Position numbers and translations under genes: made by a program
Assembly: GCA_958510875.1 (NCBI GenBank)
Contig: OY294068.1
Span: 82,021,978-82,085,977 of the forward strand
DNA length: 64,000 bases
Reading direction: 5' to 3'
Origin: Endomychus coccineus
Lineage: Eukaryota; Arthropoda; Insecta; Coleoptera; Endomychidae
The notes under the pieces: generated by a model
Databases searched by the model: none
Told to the model about the DNA's origin: nothing
Seen by the model: the letters and a program-made list of their open reading frames with translations, nothing else
Shown here: positions 21,856-34,447 of the stretch, one piece after another
How the letters are laid out: each line of letters opens with the position of its first letter
How positions within the stretch are numbered: position 1 is the stretch's first letter

Positions 21856-22002
21856 GGTTAAACATACTCACTCATGTCAAAGATTTTGATGGTTCACTTG
21901 GCAAAATATTGTAAAACACAATACGCTCCTAATTTAGTTGATTCTCTGATGATTCTGCTCTTGAAATGCACAGAAGAAGGGGTCTCGTGATTCTACCATT
22001 GG

Positions 22003-22623
22003 TAATGATGTAAATTATCGAGCACCTATTTTCGGAAAACGTTCTCAAAGCAAGACCGAGCATGATCTAGCATAAACGAGCACGAACAAAAAGTCTGGTA
22101 TTATTTATATTACTTACATTTTCACCACCCAACGTATTGTTCTGATGTCTGTCTATATTCTATATGATGAGACACTAGAAAGTACTAATGGTGCTAACAG
22201 AGATAATCGTCAAAAGTGCAATTTTATATTCAATAAAATATTACATATAAAAGTTTCTCAACTCACATGAACTCACAGTTCACAGTCACAACAGTAACTG
22301 ATTTACAAATAATGAAAAACATAACTCTTAGTCAAATACTTTTTCACCGATGGTGAACTCTGTATCTCATTTTCGGCCTCATAACAAGAACGTAATTATA
22401 ATGACAGCATACGTCGTAGACTTGCATGAACCTGAGTGTGAGTATAACATTATGCTCGAATTACCAATGTACACACTTGCGTCGCATTCATTGGACGGGA
22501 ACTTGCTGAATATGCTATGTTCATGCTCAAAGTGCTCCCGAAGGAACGTTCGCGCATTAACGTTTTAACATGTGCGAACGTTCCCGGGAACGTGACAGGA
22601 ATGTTTTTTTGTTAACATCACTA
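22003..22623. mobile_element. possible small hAT-like element
   Basis: The left end TAATGATGTAAA and the reversed right end TAGTGATGTTAA are similar. The flanking 8-mers ACCATTGG (21995-22002) and GCCATTAG (22624-22631) agree at 6 of 8 positions. This would fit an old hAT insertion with an 8-bp duplication, but both signals are imperfect. The interior includes a palindromic GAACGTTCCCGGGAACGT-type stretch near 22575-22595 and a short frame (22350-22568) without recognisable motifs. Confidence 0.35.
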
Positions 22624-23000
22624 GCCATTAGTGATGTATACTTTCCACAATCAACACATATAAACTCAGAATACATATATCCAATATATTAGATAATAAC
22701 CTTACAGTCATGACATAATTTGACGTCTTTCCACGTCGGTAGCTGTTTCTAATCATTCGCAATATATTAGTTGAAAATTTCTACGCGGGAAAAGTTCTAT
22801 GACAACAGCTAGCGTTACAAGCATACATTTACCCCGTAATTGGAAGTCTCCGGAAGTAAAAAATTATTCTGACAGAAGGCGAGCTACGGCTCAGTTAATT
22901 TGACAAGTATTTCAGATTCTTGAATGTACACATAATTTGATCTACAGTTACATATTCAAACTCATCTATTCATGATGAAGTTTCTCTAGTCCGGATCGAT

Positions 23001-23082
23001 CAGTAACATTACAAACTAATAGTTCTAGACAGCTGTTCTCTTAGAGCTTATCAGCAGAACGATAAAGTTTGTAATGTTACTG
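23001..23082. repeat. 82-bp hairpin element with perfect 16-bp inverted ends
   Basis: CAGTAACATTACAAAC at 23001-23016 is the exact reverse complement of 23067-23082. A similar left half, GTAACGTTACAAACTTATAG, occurs at 25091-25110, and a weaker one (CAGTAAATTATAAAATAATA) at 23366-23385. The set looks like a family of tiny MITE-like repeats. Confidence 0.65.
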
Positions 23083-23394
23083 ACCAATCATTCTATTGAA
23101 GGTACACATGTATAGTCTGACCAATTTATTCAACGCCATCTATGAATAGATGTCCCCCTAAGAAGTTCTACAATGTTCACCCTTGACTAATAGAATTTTT
23201 CCACCTTTCAAAGTTACGGGAATTTCAAACTACTTGAGCGCCAGATTGCGACACTAGACTGAACCAATCTAACATTCAAGATACAAATGAATGTATGAAT
23301 ATATTCTTTTGTATCTAGTCAGCCTTTGCCAAATAAAAATGAAGGTCTTCCTAGTCTAAATCGATCAGTAAATTATAAAATAATAGTTCTATGA

Positions 23395-23560
23395 AGCTGA
23401 ACTCTGATGATGGCTATATGGTAGCTGGAATGTCCTCAGTACTTTCACAATGGAACTTTTTAATGGGTTGTTCTGATTGTTTCTCATTTAGTATGCTATA
23501 GTTAATTCACAGTGTGAATTCTTTTATAGTTTATAATGATACTTTTGTCGTTTTGTTTAT
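23395..23560. repeat. dispersed repeat family B, copy 1
   Basis: CTCTGATGATGGCTATATGG, TAGCTGG-A-GTCCTCAGTACTT and a later CACAGTGTGAATTC-TTTATA block occur in the same order at 51188-51310. The copies are diverged. No coding content is seen. Confidence 0.55.
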
Positions 23561-25544
23561 ATACGGTCGGCAATATGGTCAAAGCGAAGCCTGAGGGAGG
23601 AAGGTGGAATCGGTGATGCAATTTCCGGCATCGTATCCCTCTTCCGAGATTCTAGATCACTTCACCCAGATACTAGTATCGTTCTTATAAAAGACCTGTT
23701 TTTTTCTTCAAATCTATATTACTACTTTGACTAGCATGTTTTTCAGATGCTATTGCAAATATCATGCTTGAATTTAGAATCAAAGAGCTAAAATTACAAA
23801 GAAGAAGCGCATAAACTTCTAAAATCTACTGTGAAAAGGTGTGTTGTGAATATACTATTAGTTATACATAGAATCTTAGTATTATTCCGATTATGAAATA
23901 TGTTCAGCTTGAACACGCCATCCCTCACTGGAACAAGCTCTGCAGCTAATACCATTATCTTTATTTGGGAACTAAAACGAATGATGTGAGTTTCCCCTTG
24001 TGATTCCAAGTTTGGAGAATTCAGTTCCTGCATGATGTCTGTGAGAATATCCAAATCCACCAGCCAACAGTTCATCGGAATTTAAATTTTTGGCATTGAG
24101 GTATTATTTATTAATTCAATTAAAACTCTTGTGAGAATTTTATACGTTCACTGAGCCAACGTAATTCTGCATTCAGGGTGAGATTAGATTATATATCTTC
24201 GATATCTTCCAATGGGGCCTTTACATGTCTGTGCAAAGGGGCAGATAGATTAGAGTTCAATATTTTTGTAACTATTTTCAAAACATAAAAGGCAACTACC
24301 TGAAATTGGCTTCCTAATCATTCACAATCTGAATCAATGGAAAACGGCCGTTAACACGGGCAAGCTTTTAGTCGAACAACAGTGCACACAAATTGTTGGG
24401 AACCCTTAATTTAGTGAGATGAAAATCATGTGAATATTCCGCGAAGCAAACGGTTTTTTAATAAATAAATCAGATTCTTTATAAAGAGGACGACTAAGTT
24501 GAACGGCACTGTAATAAAAGATAGTCTTCGAATTCGTTTACAAGAATACTCTTTTCAGTATATTATGAAGGTATTATCTGCGCATCAATAAATGATACAT
24601 TGATATTACTCGTACAGATGTCACTCACATATTCAGGTTCTTGATAATGTATAATTATTGTACACGAGTGAATGGCACGGTTAACTACAGAGTGCAGACC
24701 ACACAATATTACTCTTAGTATACTGAGTCGACAGCAGCTGATTATGCACTGTTTACATATGCAAAATATGGTTAAAAACTGTGATTTACGTTCGGGTTGA
24801 TCATTTATTTGTTGCTAACTAGCAAGGATGCAAACAGTGTTACAATAAGTAATTATGGCGATCTTCACATTTGGAAAGATTTAGTTAAACTATTCAAAAA
24901 CTTTTTTCCAGCAAGACTACGTGATATACACACAAAAAAGAACCTCAGATGTTCTACATGTTCTACATCTTCATCTTATATAGCCAGTGTTCACTATTTT
25001 TGCAAGGGCCGTTGTAAATATGAGGTTCCTTTTTTTCTTTATAAGAGAATTAGAAGAAAATGAATATATGCATATATTCATTCATCCCATGTAACGTTAC
25101 AAACTTATAGTTCCAGACAACTGTCTCGCTCAACTCGTAGAGCGTAACACTGCCCTTCAGTTCTAGTTTCGGAGAGCATCTCTCGTGGAGTTATATAAGG
25201 ATGCTTCAAATCTGCAAAAGCATATGACATCCTGTTGATTATTCATAAGCAGCGAATGGTTATAGTCCAATAAAATCAGCAACTACAATTTACATGTCTC
25301 CACTAGTTTGATAATGGAGAGCTGAAAGCAGTTGAAGTAAAAGTCGGATGCAACCTCCTCTACAATCGATCGGATATAATTTAATATATATCATAATCAT
25401 ATAGTCAGATAAATGATATCATATCATACCTAGTTGTTGTTAATCTGATTGCCAGCTTTTATCAAAATGCCAGACATACATTTCCGTATTTTTGCTTCTC
25501 TCACTGTACGTAATATATAGTGTAAGGGTCAAAAAAATGTGAAG

Positions 25545-25885
25545 TGACAGTCTATTTTATGAGATTGCTTTTTGGCAACTTTTGATACTTCATGTGACAG
25601 CAAGTGTCAGTATGTATGAAACAGGTTATATATTATGATAGTGTGGATAATTTCGAAAGTCAACCTGACATCAGGTGACGGTATCAAACAGACTGGTGAA
25701 ATCCATTACGAAGATCATTTGGATAGAAATTCAATATAACATAGAAGCGGCTTATAAATCATTTCCAATGTATTTTCTGTTCCTGAAATCATTCACATTT
25801 GACCCTCAGAAGTGTCTGAAAACTATTTTTCCATCAAAAACGAGGGAAGTCACGTGCTCAATTGAACACAGCATTTTATATTAAC
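25545..25885. repeat. dispersed repeat family A, long copy
   Basis: The order TTCATGTGACAG, GTGTCAG, GATAGT, GTCAACCTGACA, ATCATTTCCAATGTATTTTC, ATCATTCACATTTGACCC, AAGTGTCTGAAA and GAAGTCACG is shared with 62095-62390. The end block is also at 3070-3150. The open frame over this segment (25675-25884) is a by-product of the repeat. Confidence 0.7.
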
Positions 25886-28800
25886 GAATTATGTTATAGA
25901 AAGTAACACAACTTACTCCCCTTTTATTGCAATTCGGGCAAACTTACTTACAATATTAGCAAAAACATCGGTTGGATTGTCACGTATTTCAAATTTACAC
26001 ACATTCAAAAATGTTTTATTATTCTGCTTCTTCTTGTACCATTTACGTGGAGTACTGATCTCATCGGCAACATGTGCATTGTCTGTGAAACTGAATGGAT
26101 TAAATTAATGTTATATGCACATAATGCGATTCTACGGTGAGATGGACACTGCAAATTTTGCCACCAATGAGATGCAATTGGTCGTGCCGATCACGCATTA
26201 GTCATTGTTTACATACGCTCTATCTTGGAATTGGATAGATTATAGATAAATGTAGAGTAGGCACTCTTGTGTTGTCAAGTTGAGTTTGTTGCCTGAAAAT
26301 TAGCATCAATAGAAAATTAAAGAAACATCAGCATTCTGGTAAAGCCAAGTATATAGTGAATATAATGTAGTTAGTCCAAAGGAAAAAAGTCTGTTCCTGA
26401 TCATGTCCTCTACACCGTCTCTTGAGTTTTCGTAGACTACACTACATAGATTCAGGGTTTATTGCAAATAAGGTTACCGGCTTATCTCAATTCACGACTA
26501 CACATGAAAACAAGTACTACAAGGTTTGATTCTTTTTTCTAGTTTTTTCTGATACGTTGTGTTCAAGGTATTACGCTAAAAACAATAAAACAGGATAAAT
26601 AAAACTATCATATGCTAACTGATTGAATCAGTTTCGATGTTCTGCCATGTAGCAAACAATGAATTGCTTTGTTACTTCCACAGTAATACAAAGAATTTGA
26701 TACGTTATCAAAAGTATCTAGTAGTCTTCAAACTAGTACGCACATTGACAGTTCTTTGAAGTCTTTGCAGGGGTTCGTGTTCATGTCCTTAACACAACAG
26801 TTATACTTTGCAATTGAAACAGTTGAAAACTCGTGCATGATGGATAATATTCGAATATGTATTGTCATATCGAAACTGACACTGAGGTAAAATCTGAAGT
26901 TATCACAGAAATACATCTTTGCTAAATTATTACAGCTAACTGTTCAATGAACCGTTTGTTGTCTTATCTGTTGTCATAAATAACATTGTTTCGAATATTG
27001 TTCTACGTGCCACTAACTGAATATACATATTTAGAACTTGAACGGTTCATTATGCGCCAATAAATAACAATTTGAATTTGCTCCATTCTCAATATAAGGA
27101 AGTAGCCGTTGCATAATTAAAAGTGATTATGATAAAATATGAAGTGGCTCAAGGCGAATACCTATTTGATATTTTTACTCGTTAATTTATTGAAGATTAA
27201 ACACACGGTACGGTTAAGTGGAGTTTATCGGATGGAAATAATAGCTTTTCATTTCTTTTATTTCCAACATTTATCATTCTTATTGACGTTTGTTGTAATG
27301 CATACAGGTAGCCTAATTTCATTTTCTCTTATTAATTGTACAGTACTAGAGTGTGAGATAATTGTGAAATTTGCTATCTTACGTATTGATAATATCTCAT
27401 TTCTATTGACTTTACTTCTCTGATTTTGATTCTAATGAAATTAGCTCTCATAGCAATGTGGCAATTATCCCAATTATGGAACTTATAATTCTTCATTGAT
27501 CTTATGGGTAGCTTCCAGATATGTAGACATTGTGTATGATACACTCAAACTATTGAGGTTCAAAACCAGACATTTCTCATAGTAAATTCGATTTAAAGGA
27601 GCATAGTTCAACCAAATTGGTGCATGTCCATGTCTATACCTTTACTGAAGGTGCCTTACATCATTATAGGACATGTCTTGTTTTGTCAGATTTCTTAACA
27701 TGGATATGTTTAGAAAACCGACAAAACAAGATAATTATGCCCTATCATGATGTAAGACACGCTGCCGACAGTTCATTCAACAGCAAATATATTGTCCAAT
27801 GTGTACTGCAATACAGAAATGGTTTTTATCCAGAATATATTCTCAAAAACTTTTTAGTAGATGTCACATAAGTACTGTGATCTGTCACTATAAACATGTA
27901 ACCCACAGCCAATGTAACACAATAACCTAATTTTTCACACATGAAAGCGGCAATACCAACCGGAATAAGTTTCTTTGATTGTGATTTGCGGAAGTGGAAA
28001 TGAAACAACACAAGTAGGAGACAAATTGTATGAAAAATCTAATAAGATCAACTATCAAAAATTATGTCACATGGTGGCTCTAGGCTCACCTGATCCTGAA
28101 ACGTCCTAGAGAAGAAATGGCAAGGGGCAAAGAAAAACGAAACAGGTTAGTATTTCTTACCATTTGCGTACGAACATCAAAGAAGAAGTTTTTTCTTGGC
28201 TGAATATATTCAAAAACAGATTATAGAATATTACGAAGACAATCCACAATGGAAATATCCCAAAAGAATGGAGAGGTGTAGATAGGAAGTCTCACAAAAT
28301 TATGTATGAAAAAGAAGAAAATTCGTGTGTTCATAAGAAATTTACCAGCTAGGGAAAGATACTACAACATACATAAATCGAAGCGAATTCAATTGTCTAC
28401 TGATTTTACTATTACAAAATTACACAAATTTTATAATGAGTCACAGCCAAGTTTTGCAGCGTCCCTTTCTATGTTCACTTGGAACTTCCACAATTAAAAA
28501 TTGAAAAACTAATCAGACAAAGTTAAGTTGATGACCTACTATAGAATACACAAAATCAGAGCTAATATATTTCATAAGTTCATCTGCAAAGCATATATCT
28601 TTTTGTTTTGATCTTGAACAACTACATCCGCTGGCTAAGACTCCAATCCAAGATGCCTTTTATTTACGACCAATAATTTTCTACACTTTTTGTTGTGTCG
28701 GCATGCATCCAAAAACTCCTACATTTTACACGTGGAACGTAAACTAAACCAGTCGTTGAGTATGTAAATAGATTCCGCGGTCTTAACACACTTAAGATCA

Positions 28801-30604
28801 TTAAATTTCGACCACGTTGATACACTTCACCTCTCCGCCTACGGCTGTTGTGGACAAAATAAGAATGCACATTGACATTGACATTCGGATCGCCTTATTC
28901 CCTTCATAAAATTTGTATCACTATTCCTGTCAGACACATATTTATCTGCCCTTCCCCACATAAAGCCATGAAAAAATTGCGGAAGAAAATATTAAAATCT
29001 TGATTTTGAGATGATTTTCGTAATTAATTAATATGGATCCGCCTGGTGTTACCAATGTAGAATGTAAATAATATGCTTTAGCTTTCACTAACACCCTTCC
29101 CCACTTAAATTGTATATCATATAAAGCACTTTCCAACTGTCATGCAGCTATCATAAAAGGTGGTTCTAAAACAAATATCATGAAAGAATGCAAAATACTT
29201 AACGGTTAAATTTGGGATAATGTTAATGACAACCAATAAGGCAGTCGTAATGCTAATTCTAATGAATGAATATGTTACCGGTATTTCTTGGCTGAACATA
29301 AACATCAAATATTCCAGGTAGTCAATATATCCTTAGTGAGCAAATGATTACTTATAATACGTGTTGCTGGAGTTAACCTGAAGCTTATCGCATTCTTTTA
29401 TGATATTGGTTTTAGAACCAGTCTACTATGATAAAGGCTGCACGAAGTAGAAAGTGCTTTAGATAAGTTACAGTTCAAGTGTTAAAAAGGTGTTATTGTA
29501 AAGTAAATTATGTTATAATTATTATTAATTTTGTGATTACATATCTTCAAAATTAACGCTGTTATCGTGATGCAATGATTTGATACATTTGAAATATTCC
29601 AAAATTTCGTTTGTTTTTGAAATACGTTTCTAAGAATTACTCCAAAGACCAATTCTTGATTCCAACTTCATCCACAGTACTCATGTTATATATAATCAAT
29701 TTCGTACCAGCGGAATCAGGACTTTGTTTATTGAATACTGTCCTGGTCTATTTGTATGCCATTATGCATAACTATACAAGAATGAAAAATTGCAATTCGG
29801 TTCAGAGAGTTGGGTTAATCATTCTTTTAACGCAAACAGATTTTCTTTAAGTATAAAATAAGGTAATCTTATAGTCTCTTGAGTCAAAGTGGACATACTG
29901 TATGATTTGTGAGTTTTGAATTCAAACAAATACCCCTCATATATTTGAGAATATGAACCGAATCGAATATATAAAATGATGGTCTTGAATTATTAATTGG
30001 AGAGGATACATCATTCTTAACTTATCAGGTTCATGGTGTTGCTGTTGGTTACATTATTGTCACTTAGAATACATAATATGTTTTATTTAATTTTTTCTAA
30101 TTTCAAACAATTGACTTTATAAACATAAACAACAATTCGTGATTCATTTTTGATGCAGGACAAATATGAAAAATCTCTTCGAATTTTTAATTAACACTAA
30201 CAAACACGAATGAATGCTGTTGTTGCTAGTAACGTGTTATTGCAAGAGTTATGAATCAATATTTCCGGCTTTATAATCCAAAATGGCAATATGGATCTCA
30301 TCAAATGGAAGTATAATGTTATTTCCATTATTATTTAAACATTTTAATGCGGATGTCTTTCTTCCACTACCGGATCGCTTAAGTATGACTTAGGAACTGT
30401 GTTTATAGTTGTCGGAAGCGGCAAACCAACATTTCAACTTCTTGAAAATTTATGTGCGTGTGAACTAATTGTTTGTAAAAGTGAGGATTAGATCATAGTA
30501 TTTTCAGAATAACTATACCGTTCCTTGCCAGTCATCTGCTGTGTAATCTTTTACGATAGAGAATAAAATTTCAAATTTTCATAACCAATGTAAACATTCA
30601 CTTA

Positions 30605-31445
30605 TAGTCAGAGAGCTGTAGGCCATTTCCTTAGAGGTATTTAAAGCTTCTGCTCCAATGATAGCACATTTATCAAAGATGCCCCGAACCCCCTGACGAA
30701 TTTTAAAACTTTCCCAGGTGGTATGTAGGGTACCCTAGGGCATCCTGAAGTGTAGTTAGTTTTGGTCAAGACCATAATCCCTTACAAATTGCAGATATGC
30801 AGATGGTTCAGATCCTAAGATATGGCCCAAAGACCGCGAATAATAAATATATTTTCCCTGATGGCATTGGAAAATTTTGTTGGTGAAAAGTCCGGTAAGT
30901 GCTTCAAACTTTACCTACATATTTTAGTCTGTAAAAAAGGTTAACGGTCGTAAGATGAAAAATTCTGCTTTACCATATTGAATTGAATTTTTAAAATTTG
31001 AATTTTTTCAAACTGCCGCCAAAAGTATTCATAAATACTGACATTTCTGCTTTGTGGTTTTTTTCAATTTTTTCACAGCCTAAAATATGTAGACAAAGTG
31101 AAGCACTTACCGGACTTTTCACCAACAAAATTTTCCAATGCCATCAGGGAAAATTTAAATTTCACGGTTTTTGGGCCATATCTTAGGATCTGGACCATGT
31201 GCGTGTCTGCAATTTGTGAGGGAGTATGGTCTTGACCATATCTAACTTTAAATAAAAAAAAAGCAGAAGTTTACCGGACTTGTAAAAAACTAACTACACT
31301 TCAGGGTGCCCTAGGGTACCTTACATACCCCCTGGGAAAGTTTTAAAATTCGTCAGGAGATTCGGGGCACCTTTGACAAATGTACTATCATTGGAGCAGA
31401 AGCTTTAAATACCTGTGAGGAAATTGGCCTACAGCTCTCTGACTA
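30605..31445. mobile_element. 841-bp foldback element
   Basis: Two arms of about 340-380 bp are inverted copies of each other around a ~120-bp centre (about 30945-31065). The left end reads TAGTCAGAGAGCTGTAGGCC and the right end is its reverse complement. TTA follows or precedes both ends (30602-30604 and 31446-31448), compatible with a 3-bp PIF/Harbinger-type duplication. Alternatively the TA inside both ends could be a mariner-type duplication. The right arm has an extra ~50 bases near 31245-31295. No transposase frame is present. The transcript would fold into a long hairpin. Confidence 0.8.
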
Positions 31446-31448
31446 TTA

Positions 31449-33450
31449 GGAAGTCATTTTGCAATGCTCTTCATTGGGTCATAACACTCTTATACACGCT
31501 TACTTGCAAGTGAAAACTGCTCGAACATAAATTGAACAATTGAGTAAGGTTTGTTCAATCAAAATATTTATATGTTGTGACCATCAATCAATCAATCAAT
31601 CAATCAAATCGGGGGCAGGCCAGTCCGGAGCACTTAGACCGCTCGATTGGGTCCATTGTGCTCCCCTTGATACAAGAACCAGTCCAGAAGGCCTGAGGCA
31701 GTGGCGAAGGCTAAACTTTTGCATGAACTGATATCTGGTGTATCTTTTCTTTAAATTCCGTATACTATCATGAGCACGTACCCCGTAGTGCTTAACGTTA
31801 TGTCATCTTAGACTGTTACTCCTCCATCTCTACTATGTTTAGTTTTAGAATTGGGAGCATAGCTTGTTATAAGATCTTCACTCATTGGTTTAGGGAAAGG
31901 AGGAATATAGAAAGAATTAGTTAGCAATTTACCGTTGGTTGAATTGAGAGCACTAGAAGTGATATGAAAGGAAATAAACACTCGTGAATTCAGCAATTTT
32001 GATTACTACAAAAGATTCTCATGTTTCCCTTAATACCTCAGTTTTACTGCTCTCAATTGATTTCAAAACTTACCTTCTAGATGTTCAATGATTTGAATTT
32101 ATGCATTTCAGTGGGAACGTACCTGTAAATAAGAAAAAACATGTCAGAAATTATAAAATATTACATTTGTTTTTTCTTCGCTTCAGAAGGCCTCCTTTTA
32201 AAATAGAGTCAGTATTCTGAATAATTCTGAGAATGATCCGGTGCAACTACACTGACTGGCGTCAACTTTTAACAATGCAAATTCGTTTGACATTCATTCA
32301 TGCCTCATACACTCATTCTTCGATTGAACATTATTATTTCACATACTATACAGTAGCGTAGCTAATTCACACTCCGCCCCTCGCATATAAACTCTTCGCA
32401 TCTCTTCCTTTTTCTAAAAAAAGGTAAAGGAAATTAACAAATACATTTTGAATTTTAACAAAAAATAATCAATATATTTTGATTATTAAAAATAATTTGT
32501 TATTTACACGTAATTAATAGTGTATCTTATAATATGATATATATTTTGATTTTCGCGCGGGTTCCGATGTGGCGTAGATAACGCCACTGATACTATATGA
32601 GAAATGACTTGAAGCAGCAACATTCGGAATTTCTGCATCTCCGCAGCACTTATACATGAGTTCTGTTTAGAATTCAGAAATTGATTCCGTGGAAATTTTT
32701 CTTGCAAGTAGGTACACAATTCTTTGGAATTTATATTACCAAAATAATCTTCAAAGATAAATTTAATACCACAGTCGATGTTGAGAGACGATATCCGGAT
32801 GATGGCGGTGTTATAATAAGTATTTGGAAATGGTTAATTTTTACTTTCGGAGATTCAAGAATTTTTATGTTCTATTGAGAATTCATTTTATCTATGTTCA
32901 GATCCTCACTAGTTTTAGATAGATAGCTTTGGTACATTTCCTATAAGATCCGATAGTTTTACATTTAAGAGGAATTCGAAAGAGGATAATATGAAATTGG
33001 CCATAGTAACAAAAACTATATGATTCATTCTGGGATTTATTTCTATACTTTGACTACACGAGAGGGCAACTTATAATGTTCGAAGAACATCGTGTGAGCC
33101 AGCTATGGAATGTTGGGAGAGGAGGTAGGCTTTCTAATCATTCTTGAAGGTTTGGAGGTTATGGGCATAGGGAAAGACCTCACTAGGCAAGGACTTCCAC
33201 AATTTCGCTGTTCGATAGAAAAATTAAGTCTGTTAGGAAGAAGTACGGCAGGTCTCGACCTTGACAATGAAGATGTGACAAGTTCGATCTATTGTAAGCT
33301 TCAAATATACACACATGATACGACTTATTGCAATGTTTGATAATATCCACTTTGAAGTCGCGAGGCTCTAGTAGTATACTGCGCACTGCGCGGCGGGATA
33401 TATCACGAATTCTGTTTTTGTGCATTTATTATGCAACTGGCTATTGTTAA
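31449..33450. other. anonymous DNA with one microsatellite
   Basis: Other than the ATCA run and the small GC-richer patch after it, nothing recognisable is seen. Confidence 0.4.
31583..31606. repeat. (ATCA)6 microsatellite
   Basis: Six uninterrupted ATCA units. They are followed at 31610-31670 by a GC-richer patch in which GGAGCAC and GTGCTCC can pair; the patch could be a repeat fragment, but I cannot name it. Confidence 0.85.
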
Positions 33451-33454
33451 TCGA

Positions 33455-34443
33455 GTCAAATAGGTATTAAAACAGGCCGACTTACGAAAATCGAACGATA
33501 TGGACCGATTTTGATGGAACAAAGTGCAATTGATTCGGGATGACGTCTAGAAAAAAGCTGACAGGTTAGTTTTCTGTGCAAATTTGTTACCATGTTTTTA
33601 ACCGAAAAACACTTTTATTAACTTGCAGCGTGAATGCTTTATTAAAGCAATGTTTTATTTATTGAACAATATGTATTTGAATTATTAAAAAAATGTTTCT
33701 GATAATGATCACTGAACCACAGAACAAAATAATTTTCACATAAAACGAATGAGAAATTTTACTTATCTGAACAACAGCAGCATCCAACAGTAAGTGACAC
33801 GTGGTGATGATTTATTATGTATCTACATTACAATAGCAGCGTGGTCCACGTATACGTTGCCGCGTCATTATTTTGGGGGGATGGGAGGGAGGACCGGTTT
33901 AGATAAAAAGTTGCTCTATGAAGCGGTGGATGCCATAGAGATCTTATTATATGATAGATGCTGTGTTATAGTATAGTATTATAGACTCCATAGTTTAAGA
34001 AAAATACCTACCTGCTACTCCCGCCTGGTTTTTAGTACGTATATGTCCATAGTATTATGTAAAAGATGCTGTGTGGAATATAAAAAGACTTAGTAGAGAA
34101 GATAGAAAAAAATTTTAGATGAGCGGGAATTTATTTCAAATTAAAAAATTAAAAAATTGAATTCGATTTTGTTTTTGATTTAAATTTGTAACGAGTCCCT
34201 TTTAACAAATTTTTAAACATTTAACATAAAAAAACAACCTCCACAACCCCTAACTGAGGATTTCTGGTTAGTTTTGATGAAATTTTGGAGATTGGTCAAT
34301 TTTTCGGTTAAAAAAATAATAACAAATTTGCACAAAAAACTAACCGGTAACCTTTTTCTAGACGTCATCCCAAATCGAATGCACTTTGTTTCATCAAAAT
34401 CGGTCCATATCGTTCGATTTTCGTTATGAAAGACCTGTTTCAC
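33455..34443. mobile_element. inverted-repeat DNA element, possible 4-bp duplication
   Basis: The arms at about 33455-33612 and 34296-34443 are inverted copies, sharing for example CGAAAATCGAACGATATGGA, a GATGACGTCTAGAAAAA block and TGCAAATTTGTTA. The ends read GTCAAATAGG and (reversed) GTGAAACAGG. TCGA lies at 33451-33454 and 34444-34447. TCGA is its own reverse complement, so it may be a target duplication or simply the last bases of the inverted repeat. About 680 bp of interior has no recognisable protein. The superfamily is not determined. Confidence 0.7.
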
Positions 34444-34447
34444 TCGA

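Larger units (their letters stand above)
22632..30601. other. about 8 kb of AT-rich DNA with small repeats only
   Basis: I see no supportable gene. The frames (for example 24797-25063, 27139-27423 and 27617-27871) have no motifs and no clear splice context. The dispersed repeat copies inside are listed separately. Confidence 0.4.

Noticed and set aside
31540..31731. ORF over the ATCA microsatellite
   Set aside because: The repeat itself makes the INQSINQS-type peptide; no family was recognised in the remainder.
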